Source: Whitmania pigra (taxonomy: Eukaryota; Annelida; Clitellata; Hirudinida; Haemopidae). From it: a DNA stretch of 64,000 nucleotides. The DNA lies in the NCBI GenBank assembly GCA_021613335.1, contig JAJTWR010000338.1, forward strand, positions 67,501-131,500, in the 5' to 3' direction. Every line of letters begins with the position of its first letter. The first letter of the stretch is position 1. The position numbers were made by a program, and so were the translations under genes. Below, in pieces: positions 37,713-50,200 of this stretch. The notes beneath the pieces are model-generated. The model worked only from the letters and a program-made list of their open reading frames with translations, made no database searches and was not told the origin of the DNA.

Positions 37713-38182
37713 TGTGACGAGTTGTTTTATATTATCTTTTAGATTATAGTATCACGCCTTAAAAGTTGCTGAGCTTATTTTAAGTTCTAGTTTCGTTAGT
37801 TTCATTAGACTCATACATCTGCGGACACAACACCGGGCCCTTTAAAGCAGCTGGTGTGCATTGAATGCCTCTCAAAATGCATGCGATAGAACGGCACGTG
37901 GTTATGATTCAAGATGTTAGTAACATAAATGCAACGACTGTTAAATTATTAAATTACAAGTATTTTTAGTTTATCAATTGCATGCTTTATAAATCGAACT
38001 TGTTGCTGTAGTTATATAATTTATATTTAAAAAACGAGGTCATGTTTCAAAATTGGTACATAAATACTTAATTTCAATCTATTCAAATCTTCTATTTCTT
38101 ACTTTGTTTTGAACGGGAATTTCCTTTAGTAATAGTAACCAGTTTTTGCCATCTCGTGCACTGAGAGCACTTAAGATAAATT
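37713..38182. promoter_or_regulatory. Divergent intergenic region, transporter B / POLR2M-like
   Basis: 470 bp between the start codons of two divergently transcribed genes. It must hold both 5' UTRs and core promoters. No specific factor site is claimed. Confidence 0.4.
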
Positions 38183-39464
38183 ATGAATTCTTCGGTTTCA
38201 AAAATGTCGCTTAAAGAATTAGAGGACCTACTCCAGAATACTGAAAAACTGATAAGCAAGTCTGATATGCTATTTATGTTCTTTCATATTGTTTAATGAG
38301 ATTTAATCATGCGCAATTTTTGGACCTAATTTTGCACCTAGAATATTCAAAATAAATAAGATTTTAGGATAATTAGTGTTTGATTACTTCTTAGACCATA
38401 CCTTAGATCAGAATCTTATCAATTAGTCTTGCTTTGTCTAACTACTTTTGTGTTTTCTTTGTGCAACCTTTTATAAAGTAAGGACATGGTGCAAAAGTTG
38501 CCAGATAAAGGAGAGAAACTTTTAAATTCACGCCAGAAATTACTGAATGAACTACAATTCCGTAAAGACATGGACCAGACTACAATGAACATGGAAGATT
38601 TGTTCTTGTCACAAAAAGATGGAAAGGATCCAGAAACAAACAAGCTCTGTGCTCTCAAAAGAGCTGAACTACTTGATAAACTGTCAACAAAGAAATCGCC
38701 CAACAAGTCTGTCATGTGTTTTAAAATTGAGGAAATCTCACAAGTTTATACACATTTTTAAATTCCAGAGAACAAGCAATTCCATTTATAAAAAGGCTCA
38801 GTTGTGTGGAATCTTTGGAAGTCCTCAACAATCAGGTATTGATGATTGTTATCAGCAATGGCAATACTTCCATGTTATTTTTGAATATTTGCTTTAATAA
38901 GTGGGTTATACATATAGGGTGATTTTGCATAGTATGAAACATAAAATGCATGTCAAATTCAAATGCAGGGAAATAGTCAATTTTTTAAATAGTTTTTAAT
39001 AAAACAAAATTTAGGTAAATAGTTGACAGACATTCAATAATTCATTTCACAGCAATGCCCGAAAACTCTGGTTGTCAATGAAATCTCGGTGCCATACAAA
39101 ATAGATGATGGTAATGAATTGAACAAGCTTGTCAAGTACGTTTCAAGTTCAGCCAAAATTGTATTTGTATTTTATGTTAATGTTTTCAACTTCTCTGTCC
39201 ATGCAACAATCACTGACCAGTAAACCTTGACCTAACAAAGGAAGCTTATAAAAGCTAGATTTATATGTTGCCATTTAACCTGGGATTTATCGTCTGATTT
39301 AATATTATTAAATTTAAAATGTTTTTATGCACAGTTACAGAGAAGCAGAGCTCGACTCTGACGATCAAGATGACAGTGAAAAAGAAGAAGATTATGGAGA
39401 TTCTGATAGTGATACCCATTCCTCTGCTGACGATAGTGATGGTAATGATGAAGAATACTATTGA
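38183..39464 (+). CDS. POLR2M/GRINL1A (Gdown1)-like protein, short form
   Basis: Gdown1 binds RNA polymerase II and blocks TFIIF association. Exons 38183-38259, 38479-38706, 38769-38835, 39053-39135 and 39335-39464 join in phase to 194 residues. The N-terminus, SLKELEDLL...EKL followed by KLPDKGEKLLNS, matches the conserved SLVELREML...CKLPDKGKKIFDS block of human GRINL1A. The C-terminus begins YREAELDSDDQ and is acidic (DDSDGNDEEYY), as in GRINL1A, which also ends in YRE plus an Asp/Glu tail. Human POLR2M has about 368 residues, so the central region is reduced or diverged, and assignment of the middle exons to the family is uncertain. The upstream ATG at 38183 is in frame with a second at 38204. 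Confidence 0.65.
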
Positions 39465-40255
39465 TGGAAGAATGCTTTTTAAAACATTAGTTTTTTATTT
39501 GAAATTTGCATCATCAATCATTAATGACGTTGACAAACATGCCTTCCACCGAGTTTAAAAAAATTCTTCTTTGTTTTTCTTTTTTTGGGAATGAATCACC
39601 AATTATGTTTGTTGATGTTGATGACCCGCAAATACAGAAAAGACTTCCCTTTCATAACTGATATTATCGACGCTGATGTTGCACCACTTTGAAAACAGTT
39701 AATTTGACATTGCCGGTGGCCGTGGTCAAGTTAAGTTGACGAGTGAGACAACATTTTTTTTAGCAAATTTATTCATCAAATTGATAGAAACAAAGCAACA
39801 AGCGGATTATAAAGAACTTGCGGATCAGTCTTAAGGGAGCGCACGGTTCAGCTAGCAAGCTGACCCAGAAGTATCAGTTAATTGAAAGAACAATAATAAA
39901 CCTGTCAAATAAACAATTAATTGAGAAACCCGCAAACTAAGTACAATTTAAATAATAAATATAATAGTATGAATGTAGCACTTCGAAAGTGTGCTTTGTG
40001 CGTCCGAGTACTGCGGACTTCGTGTTAACCATTTATCTCCCAAGCGAACTCGACAAGAAAACTCCGCGCAGCAGTTTCCAAATGCCGCGAAGTGATTTTT
40101 AAAGTCACAGCGCGATTTACATGTGATGGAAATCAAACCGCTGGACTCTGTTCTTTAGTCTGGGTAGTGGAAAGTGGATGGTAAATTTGCCAGCATTAGG
40201 CGGAAGATGCATGCAGCCTAAAAATTAATGTTTTATTAACGTCCGTTGCATATCT

Positions 40256-40325
40256 AGATGATTAGGACGGTGCTCCCCGTGCTGACATCGCGAGAGGCGC
40301 AGCCTTAACCGTTAGGCAAATGCAT
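40256..40325 (-). other. tRNA-like relic or SINE head (second type)
   Basis: The minus strand reads TTGCCTAACGGTTAAGGC, an A-box-like sequence, then a D/anticodon-arm-like CGCCTCTCGCGATG. A degenerate B-box (GTCCTAATC) lies about 50 bp on. It is too diverged for a functional tRNA. Confidence 0.3.
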
Positions 40326-40680
40326 GCAGCCCAGACGTGAAGCTACTGATAATACTGAATTAAACGTTTTTAAGAAAAACATGGGATTGTTGCGATATCT
40401 AGGTATTAATGTGGTGTTGACATTTATCTTAAAAATTTACATTGACCAAGACAAACTGTACACGGAATGGACGCTAAAGAAAGGCGTCAAAAAATGATGA
40501 CTTTCAGAGAGTGTATTTTTTTTAAATTTATTTCAGATAAGTAACACTTTTAATAAAACGGGTACATTTAATAAAAAGAAAACTTTGAGTTTCAAATAAC
40601 ACTGATTTCGATGTTATCCTGGTTTACTTATGCTAAACAAAATTTAGATGCGCAGACATGAAAAATTAGAGGGAACTTAA

Positions 40681-40775
40681 TTTTTTAAGGGGTCGACCAC
40701 GGGATGAAATATTTGTTTTAGGGGTCGACCACGAGATTAATTATGTTTTGGGGGTTCACCACGGGATGAATTATT
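40681..40775. repeat. Three-copy tandem repeat, about 30 bp unit
   Basis: Three units share GGGGTCGACCACGGGAT or one- to two-base variants, each followed by an AT-rich spacer ending in a T-run. Confidence 0.8.
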
Positions 40776-41775
40776 AGATATTATACCATATATTATTATC
40801 AATTATTAATTATTATAGCATGTATATTAACACAAAAATATACAATGTGAGATTTTTTACAAAAATATCATTTGTTGTGACTATTTTCCACAAATGAATT
40901 TGGCTGTTCTCGTCATACGAGCATATCGGGTCTGCTGCAAACCATACAGCTACGCGCTGTCACAGATACCATCACCAAAACTGAACTATTTCACATATTA
41001 AATAAGCATGTACCACGTAAAATCACTGTAAAATCTTTCCTATGTAAGACGTTTTACAATCAACATCACAAAATTTAAAAACAGCGTTTTTTGACATAAA
41101 TTTAACAAATATTGATATTTATTATTAAATTAGCAAATATTTATCTTAGAGTTGTTTTGAACTCTCCAAATAATACATAACAATTTTTATAAAAGAAATT
41201 TTATGACCTAAATGAACGAAAATCATGAATGTTCCGCAAGTTGGGAGTTTCCATCTTTTACCAAGGGGATGGCAAACCCTCGCAAAACTTAAGGTGACCT
41301 TCCCCCCCCCCGAGTGACGTCCCTGCTTAAGGCATTCTTCCATAATGCTCTTCATTAGCGCCTTAATTAACAAAAATAGGTCATTAGTTAATGCAACGTC
41401 TAGTAAGTTGAATAAAACTAATATGGAAATCAACGCACAACCTCTACCGCGCCAAAAATGTAATTTGCCTAACGTCAGACATAAACTGACAACATGTCTT
41501 AGTTGCAATGGGCACAGAATGAATAACATTGCCTTCACGGATGCACGCGAGGCAGCGCATCTTCATATAAAAGGAAATGAAAGGATTCATTTATCTGGAA
41601 ATTTAAATCATCAAAAAGATGTCGAATGGACTCTTGCCTTCCAATTAGTAAGTGACTTTAGAAAATTAAACTTAATTATGACAACCTAAGAGTTATTGTT
41701 ATTATTTATGGAGATTATTTTATTTGAAAAAATGTAATTTACTTCAAGATAAAATGTCTTCAAATAATTCTAGAA

Positions 41776-44700
41776 ATGTCGTCGACAGCAATAATTGATT
41801 CGGCTGCAGGCAATAATAGTTACATGACAGTGTACTCCTCTAATACAACGACAAACAACTTCGGAGACGTCTACAGGGAACCGATCCTAAGTCTTGTGGA
41901 CATTCTCAACATCTACCTCATTCCAGTCATCATCGTCGTTGGACTGGCTGGAAATTCAGCCGCCTTTGTTGTCCTTATGGTGACGCCAAGGTTGTTCTGT
42001 CAGAGTTCAAACATGTACCTGGCATTCCTAGCCATGGTGGACAACTTGTCCCTTGTCTTTGTAATGACGGTTTGGTTCGGTTGGATCGGCATCAACTTTT
42101 TCCACAGGAACGGATGGTGTCAAGCAATTAATTATTTTGCATCTGTTTGCAGCTTCCTAAGTGCTTGGACAGTAATCGGTGGGTCATTAATTCGGACATG
42201 AAACATTCGCTAATGAATGAATAAATAAATGGCTTCAATTTATAAAGTCATAAATTTTCTACGAATTGGCTGCTTGTTCGGTCATCGCTCACATTTCGTT
42301 GGTGTGAAATTCTTTGCCAGTTTCAAACGATTCTGCTCTTTTGGCCGCTAAAAAGAATGTTCAAATTTCAGGTTTCACCTGCGAAAGATGGATCACTATA
42401 TTCTATCCCTTGAAACGCCACATAATCTGCACGAAAAGAAAGGCTATTATTATCATGATCAGCTTGACCATCGGCTCAATGACTTTTTACTCGTTCACCC
42501 TCTTCATTTACAAGGTCAAAACCTTTCCAAACGGGAGGGAAGTCTGTCTGATGGTTTACAAGTTTTTAGTTCTTTCAAAGGTAAGGATTCTGAAATTTTT
42601 TCAACACATCCTCGTCGCCAATGTGATGTTTTATCGTTTTATTTGTTCCTAAAAACCAACAACCGTTCCTTTTTATTTTCGCACTTCAACGCCGCCATAT
42701 AAACAAAGATCCCCTATCGTTCCTGTCTCTCAATCTCTATATCGTTACAACATTACAAACCCGATCCAAACAATTTCTATTTTGTTGAGAACTAAAAAAT
42801 CAGTAGTTTTTTCTTGAGAAAGTTTTAATCGATTTAATGATAATTGTCACTAAAGTGGCAAAACAGTTACTAATTTAGCGATCATCAGTTTCTAAATTGA
42901 CAAAATAATCACCCAAAAGATCACTCAATTGCAGTTGATTAACGTTAATTTACTCGAAACAATTCAAATATTCTTAGTCTAATACTTTCCATCACAACGA
43001 TAAAATGAAACAACAATGGTGCCTTCATGGCATCAATGCAACTTGAATCAGTTGGTCGGTTTTTGTCACTTTTAAGATTTCCTAAAGTATCGGAGGGAAA
43101 GCAGCAATTTGTTCAAGAATGAAAGATTGCCATATTCGGATGATTTGTGCGGGCATTAAATAAGCTAATCATTAAAGCTTATTTATATTTTATTAGCCAA
43201 TGCATTATCATTAGAAACAAAAAGCGAAGATTAATATGAATATCCTGTCACTGTTTGATGACTAGGCATATTTTGTAAATCCATCAGCAAAACTTTAATT
43301 AATTTAATTAAAAAATATTATTGCCTTCTTCGCTCAGTCCTCCACAGCTTCTTGCAATAAAAATGACCAGAAAAATTGGTGTTTTTAAGGAATTGTCAAA
43401 GGCTTGCGCATTTTATTGACACGCGTTGAAATTTACTTCGACAACAAAACAACTTTCTAACAGATTTTGCAGATTTAAATTGCTATCTGAAGATTAAAGC
43501 TTTTAAAACTTTGTGAGCAGGAAGATGAAAGAACATTTTTATTTGATAATTCACGAATAAATTATAGATAAGATTAAGTAAAAAATTGTAAGGTTAATAG
43601 AAATTATCCTAAAATTACGAAAATGTTTTCAACAGAAAGATTTAGATTTCAAAAAATCACAATCTCAAAAATGCCAAAATATTATTTCTGTGGAAGATAT
43701 TTTCAACAGAAAAACTTAGAATTCAAAATTTAAAAAATCACAATCTCAAAAGTTTCGAAATATTACTTTTTTCATGTGAAGAGAGCTAGTTAAGTATGTC
43801 TTGAATAAAATAACTGAATCATGGTTAGGATGAGTTTTTAAGGAAGCCAAAAAATGTTTTGCAAGCACTGGCGTCTGTAGAACTCTTTGGCAGAGGGGCC
43901 ACACAATGGAATCAGTAGACGGATTTGGGGGAACAGCTGCTAAAATATCTGTGTTTTTGTCTATAAATGGTTTTGTATTTGTCTACACCCGTTCTTGTGT
44001 CTGGTTAAGCATCCTTCTTATTTTGCACTAGTAATATACAAGTTGATTCACCCTATTTAATTGATTATTATTGTTCTTTGCTGTTCGTCGTGCATTGTCG
44101 GCGGACGATAGGAAATATTGTTAGAGGGGTGGAGGAGAAAACTGTTTTGGAGCGTTTGTTTTCTGTTTGTGTTTGGTGTTACTTTGGTCTTCGAGGCAAG
44201 AAGTTATGTTAATAAATTCATTACACCAAATATGCCGACTTGTTCTTAGTGACTTTCATTCTGATGTCTCCTTCAGGTGGACGTAGTGACATCTATAATG
44301 TAACGGGGTTTTGGAGTTAAGGATGTGCGATCTTCCTGTGAGGTAGTACTAATGGTAATACACTAATAATGGTAAGTTGTCACTGCACGTGGTAAGTACC
44401 ATGAAAAGTCGGGTTATGGCTAATAGGTGGGATATGTATGTTTGGCGGCTATTTACTTTTTGTTTGATTAGAATCCATTGCATTACTAAGATGATTTGCT
44501 TGATTGGTTGTTTATATTTGAATTACTTATATATAGTATTGCGATATCGCAGTATTTACAACCGTTTTAATTTTAAACAATTTAAATTAAAATTGGTTTT
44601 ATTAATTTTTTCTTATACTCTACTGGGAGGTGTCATTCCACCCCTCCCACTAAATTCGCCCCTGTTTGCACGTTAACATTGGTCATTTAAGTCTGCTAGT

Positions 44701-46177
44701 TCAAATCAAAATGAAACCAGTAGGAAAAAGTGAACATTAACTGATTAATAAATTTAAAAAATAGATGAGACATTTAAAAAATAGATGAACAATAAAATAA
44801 TAATTATCACTTAAACAATGGCAGCTATTCATAAAGATTTCTTCTTCATTTTTTAAAGTCTTGACATGTTCATTAGACCATCAAGAATTTCTATTTCAGG
44901 TTGCTTTCTTTTTCGACACGCTACTCAATGTCGTCATACCTCTCATCATTATCATCACCATGAACGTTGGAATGGCTCTTAAAATCTGGCTGTACACAAC
45001 GAGAAACAGCAAAACTCAATGTCTCATGAAGCTCCAATCAAGTTCAGTAAAAAATAAAGAAATAATTTGTGCATCCTTCGTCACAAAATCTCGTTTAAAC
45101 CCGGTGTCAGACGAACTGTTGAAAAGCCTACATTTTGAAGGTTCTCGTGGTTCTCCGAAAAGCCACAGTCATGACTGTCAGCATTCGAACAGGCGTCTCG
45201 AATGTCCAGGCGTGCAAAGGGGAAAGAGTTGCTCATCCTCAAAGGGCAAGTATTTTCAGAACAAGGCAAAGGGCACCACAAGAAATGAGCGTGAGGTAAC
45301 AATTAAGATATTTCCTTGCAAATGTTATGCACGTATATTTACATATTATTTATGTGTATTTGTGTATCATGTATATTTATGACCTGGAGATAAATGGGTT
45401 AATTTTCAGAACGAAATTATCACCTGTCAAACATGGTGCATTATCCTTATTGACTGGTGAAATCCCTAGTTCAAAATAGTGCATTTCTTATTTCCGACGT
45501 GTCATGTATCATCAAAAATAAATTGAAGCTTTTTTATTCGATTTAGCCAAATCATGGTGATTGCCGATCTGTGAGGAGTAAGAAAAGCATACTTAATCTT
45601 GAAAACCAATCGAGATCTCCCGATGAAATGCACATTAATTCTCTTTGTCACCATCGTGTACGAACATCTTTAGCGGAATTTCTCACAATGAAAGAATTCG
45701 CTCAGAAAAACAGTCGGCAGATTTCGCCTCAAAAACTGGATTCCATTCAACTCGCCTCCAACAATTCCACGAACGCTGGAGTCGATTCCCAACAAAATCC
45801 TGACGGTCGCTCTGGTGGCAATACCACGTGGAAGGTCCTAACAAAAAAACACCAAACACAAGTAATTCGATTCAGTTATTGTTTGCTTCGAGTGAATTTT
45901 AAGGCGTTCCATTTTAACTGATACTTAGGTGAGAATTACAAGGGCATTGTTGAGCATCTCAACTTTCTTCATACTCTTCAACCTGCCTAGCTACGTGTTC
46001 CGCATTTATTCCTTCTTCAACTCGGCCACAAAACATCAGAACATCGCTTCTTTGATCGTTCAATTCCTCCATTTCAGCAACTTCTCCTCCCGCTTTTTCC
46101 TCTACAGCGCTTGCTCGAGAAACTTCAGATACGCCATCAATCGTTTCGCGTGTCAGAGAAATAAACGCAGAGTTTAA
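41776..46177 (+). CDS. Class A (rhodopsin-like) GPCR, peptide-receptor type, orphan
   Basis: A seven-helix plasma-membrane receptor, probably for a neuropeptide. Exons 41776-42178, 42372-42580, 44900-45295, 45547-45861 and 45929-46177 join in phase to 523 residues. The N-terminus has several N-x-S/T sites. Helix 1 carries GLAGN and helix 2 LAMVD. Cys before helix 3 (GWCQ) and in the second extracellular loop (REVC) can form the conserved disulphide. The DRY box reads ERW followed by ITIFYPL. The third intracellular loop is very long, about 200 residues, mostly in exons 3 and 4. Helix 6 reads FILFNLPSY, and helix 7 ends NFSSRFFLYSACSRNFR in place of NPxxY, as in the lophotrochozoan FMRFamide/TRH-like receptor group. 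The ligand cannot be told from the sequence. Confidence 0.9.
43618..43785. repeat. Imperfect tandem duplication, about 85 bp unit
   Basis: Two copies in the GPCR intron share TTTTCAACAGAAA, AAAAAATCACAATCTCAAAA and AAATATTA.TT blocks in the same order. Confidence 0.75.
43866..44664. mobile_element. Non-autonomous hAT-like element in GPCR intron 2
   Basis: About 799 bp flanked by TTTGCAAG (43858-43865) and TTTGCACG (44665-44672), an 8-bp duplication with one mismatch. The left end CACTGGCGTCTGTAG and the reverse complement of the right end, CAGGGGCGAATTTAG, are imperfect terminal inverted repeats with a CA/TG start. The right end resembles the left end of the element at 28,279. No transposase frame is present. 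Confidence 0.5.
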
Positions 46178-47232
46178 CTAGATGTCCGAAGAGCGCAAAA
46201 CAAAGTTAATTTTAACTCTTGTCGATAATTTATCTGCAAAAAGTAAAAGTTTAATTTTTCCCTGGGTGTTGACGACCATATTTGGGCATTTTGATGATAT
46301 TGCTTTGTGCAAAATTGTGCAAAATTATGCAAAATTGCTAAGCCAAGGAAACAATTAAGAATTATCATGCAAATTTCACAAACTACACAAAATATGCAGA
46401 CATATAATTTTTCATTTCATTTGCATTTCAAAATAATTTTCACTGAGACAAAATATGTTAAATTAAATTTCATTAATTCATTACATTATCACAGATTGAA
46501 GCATTCGAGAAAAACTATTAGCAGATTTTTGTACTAATATCGAACGGAAATGTTTAATAACTAAATAAATGTCTATCGCACCGACGGAATTATAACCACA
46601 CATCAAAATATGAAAACGCATCATTAACCTGAAATTGTTGAAAAACACATCAGACGGCTGAGTCATGGAAATATACAAAAACACGACAAAACAACATCAA
46701 CAACATGTGGAAACTAACAATGCAACGATTGCAAAGTTAACCATTGAACTTTCCACAACTCAACAAACAAGTTCAAAAAACAATGCCAATCACAAAATCA
46801 AGAGCCAACATATTTATGTAGAATCCAATGTAGAAAAAATTAAATTCTAATTAAAATACAAAATTATATTAAATTCTAATTATAAAATAAAATTATAACA
46901 CGTAAAGGTGAGTTAAAAAGCACTCTTGATTTCAAAAACTCAGTGGAACACTGGGCCCCATTATTGAACTACGAACGAGGAAATGATCTAACTGACGAAT
47001 AAATTCGAAATCCTTTTGCTAATTCCCTTCGATTTCCTCTTGGCAAGTTCCTCTGAAGATGTTCAATGTTTGTCATGAGACTGATTGATTTATTCCAAAG
47101 AACATTCAGGCATTCATGAGAGACATTAACTAATAATTAGGTAATTATAATTTCCTTATTAAAATCTTTAAGCATCTTGACTGAGGGACCACCGGAACAA
47201 AAAAACAAGACTAATATGCAATAAATTTTTGA
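46178..47232. other. Intergenic region between convergent GPCR and ADAP genes
   Basis: AT-rich; both 3' UTRs must lie here. A local TGCAAAATT(G/A) iteration occurs at about 46,306-46,338. No other feature was seen. Confidence 0.5.
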
Positions 47233-50200
47233 TTAGAACAAACACACTTCTATGAAATAATTCCATATTTTTATAAATAAAAAAAAAATGTTAAAATGCC
47301 AACTTTGTTCAAAGGGGAGGAGTGGTGTGCCAATGATAGTGCTGATGCACTCAACCCATTCCTTCCTTTCCTGTTCAGTTTCTGCCATGAAAGTGTACAC
47401 TCTGCCTGGTGTTCCCAACAGGAATATTGCACCTTTGGCTTCAGAATAATCGAGGTCGTCTGGGATCTTGATCCAGTATAAATTAGACTCAAAAGAACCT
47501 ATGACCACCTCACCCCTTGGAAATGGATCCTTGTAAAAGATAAGACGTAACTTCGTGCAGATCTAGGCTCGAATCATTTACGATCGATTTCACATCAATG
47601 AGAAACAAATAAGGTACAAATACTTGCAAAGAACAAAATAACTAAATACTCAATATCTAACATTATCAAAGCCCAGCCGATCAACAAGTTATACAAATAA
47701 GCAAACTAAAGTTAGCAACTAACCAAAGAATCCAGAGAGTAGATCATCTTCCTATTGAAAAGTGTAACCCATCGGTTATGGAATCTGTCAGTCTTCTCCG
47801 GACCACACTTCCTCAGCCATCCCTCCTTCACTATCCTCGGCCACAACCTCTTGCACAACTGACAATTAAGAATTCCGTTGCTCGTTAATGTCCATCTCTT
47901 ACAGCTAGTTATATCATTCTTGGTAATATAATAAAAAAAATATAGGACATTTTATGTCCCTCTAGTGTCCATATGTTTAAAAGCAGCAGGGCAATTTAAT
48001 GAAGTTTAAAATGATTAATTAATCAATTATTATTGATAATAAATTAATAATCTTTAATTAATATTAGATCTAACTTCATCATCTGGAGTACATGGAAAGG
48101 CTATCCGAAGCCATTGGAGTTTTGCCGCGTAAATAGCAGTATACCAGCTGATGAGTTCCTACAAGAAAATTGTTGGTCGTAATACTGAGAGTTCAATTCT
48201 CACTGAATGCTGTGCCCTCAAAAAAGTTAATCTTCGAAATAATTAGCTAAATCAAGGTGTTTCTTATGTGAAACTTTTAATTGGTGAATACAAATGAGTT
48301 CACATTCCAATGGTGGATCAATTTCTGCTACCTTCGAGACTGAATATGATTACAAGAAATGCACCCAGTAAGCTTGGTGATGAATTCATGAATTCATAGG
48401 TCAAATGTGCTATGCAATTATTGAGTGAATTATTTAAAGAGTAAATTTTAATAAAATGGTGTCAAAAACTACTTGGAAACTACCTCGGATGTTTCCGCAT
48501 AAACAAACAGTGACCTAGTGGATCCTTTGTCTTCAAAAATTATCTGCAAACATCATTATATTCAAGTTGAAATGGCTTAAGTGAGGAAGCAATCATACAT
48601 TATTATAATTATTTCATAAAGTTGAACTGAAAATAAAAGATAATTTCCTCTCAGATATACAAATTTATAAAAATTGGAGCCAGTGTTAAGTCATAAGGAT
48701 AACAATTAAATTAGCAAATTACAATGACCATATATAATCAAAAGGCTTTGCAAATATATTGCATTATTTTCAATATTTCACAAAAAACTACTTTAGTTAA
48801 TTTGATTCAATTAGGCATTCAAATTAAGCAACAGCCGAAATAAATAATATTTTCATAAATATTTTGAAAATGTCATGTGACCTGCATTCCGTTGGGATTC
48901 CCGATCTTTTCCGGAGCCACGAAAGCATCGATAGTGTCAAGGTTCAGCACGGCTTTGGGAGTTGTATTGGGCTTGGTAACAGTTTTATTTTTAATTTAAG
49001 AATTTGAAATGGAAGGATTAAATGGTGTTATCCATTTGATCTATTATATTTAATATGCGATAATTCATACGAAACAAACTCAAACTGAAAATGGGAGGAA
49101 ATCGAAAAGCAATCGAGATTCAAATCTATAAATAGAGGTGCTTGTTTTTATTACTCAAGGTGTTTAATTAATAAATGATGCTCACAACATCGCAACTAAA
49201 CACATCAATCAGGCAAGTGTCCTGAGGCTAAGTAGCATTAGAACAATAAGTCACAATAAAATCATCTGATTTTTAATCAAATGCTACACAATACAAAGAA
49301 ACAAAAAGTCATTAAAGTCATGAAACATCATCCTATTGGAAGATCTCGTTGGTGTTATTTTAACACATTTTTAGCTTTTCATCAATGGCATGTTTCATTT
49401 GCATAGCCTGCGGTGAACTTCATTGTTAAATACAAACGATTCAAGTACAGGGCACATCCAAACATGTCAATGACTGACTTTGGTTTCTGATTGACCCATG
49501 TCCTGCTAAATTACTATTTGCTTCTTATTTCTGATAGCAATTATCAAAGAAGAGAAACAAGACCTATTCATGCAATCAATCTATTGGTCCTTACTTAGCA
49601 ATATAATCATTATTTCAACAAGCTTAATCATGATGTTTAAAACATCAATCATGTTTATCAAGCAGCTAAGAGATAAACGATGAATTGCCAATCAAAATAC
49701 TGCTGTAAAAAAAACAAATGCTAATTGTGCATTCAGTACTCACTCCGTCTTTGACAAAGTACTTGAGGGTCTTGGTCTGTTTGCAGAGTACAAACCTCCT
49801 CAATTTAAACTGCTTGTTGTCCTTGCCCCTCTTCCAGAGAATCCCATCCTTCGTATTTTGCAGGTAGGAGGGCCAGGGCATGCCTTCTGTAAACTCTTTC
49901 CTGTCATATTTGGCCTTCATCCATTCTTCCATGAAGACTCTGTGCAATTGAACAAAGTATACTTTTATTCATCATGATGTACACCTCAAACAACTATTAC
50001 CGCATGCTGGATGAACTCACATATGCACCATTAAAGTATTAAAGTCTTGTTTGAATAAGTTAGAAAACATGCCCACATTTGGAAATATTTTAACTAATTA
50101 TCCTCAATGAAAATTATTCAACAATAAAATTAAGAAAAAACATCATAAATGGTATTTCTATAATAGATCAAGAAAGATTTTTAAAAATTTGATTATTTTC

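Larger units (their letters stand above)
39465..41775. other. Intergenic region with small repeats
   Basis: No gene was supported. It contains a degenerate tRNA-like segment (about 40.3 kb), a three-unit tandem repeat (about 40.7 kb), and at 41,302-41,325 a C-rich stretch ending GTCCCTG that resembles one end of the hAT-like elements, with no partner found. The short open stretch 41345-41689 has no recognisable features. Confidence 0.5.

Noticed and set aside
41302..41325. Third hAT-like terminal repeat ending GTCCCTG
   Set aside because: No partner inverted repeat or 8-bp duplication was found on the left side.
41345..41689. 114-codon open frame upstream of the GPCR
   Set aside because: No recognisable domain, no splice continuity with the receptor exons; the receptor has its own ATG at 41776.
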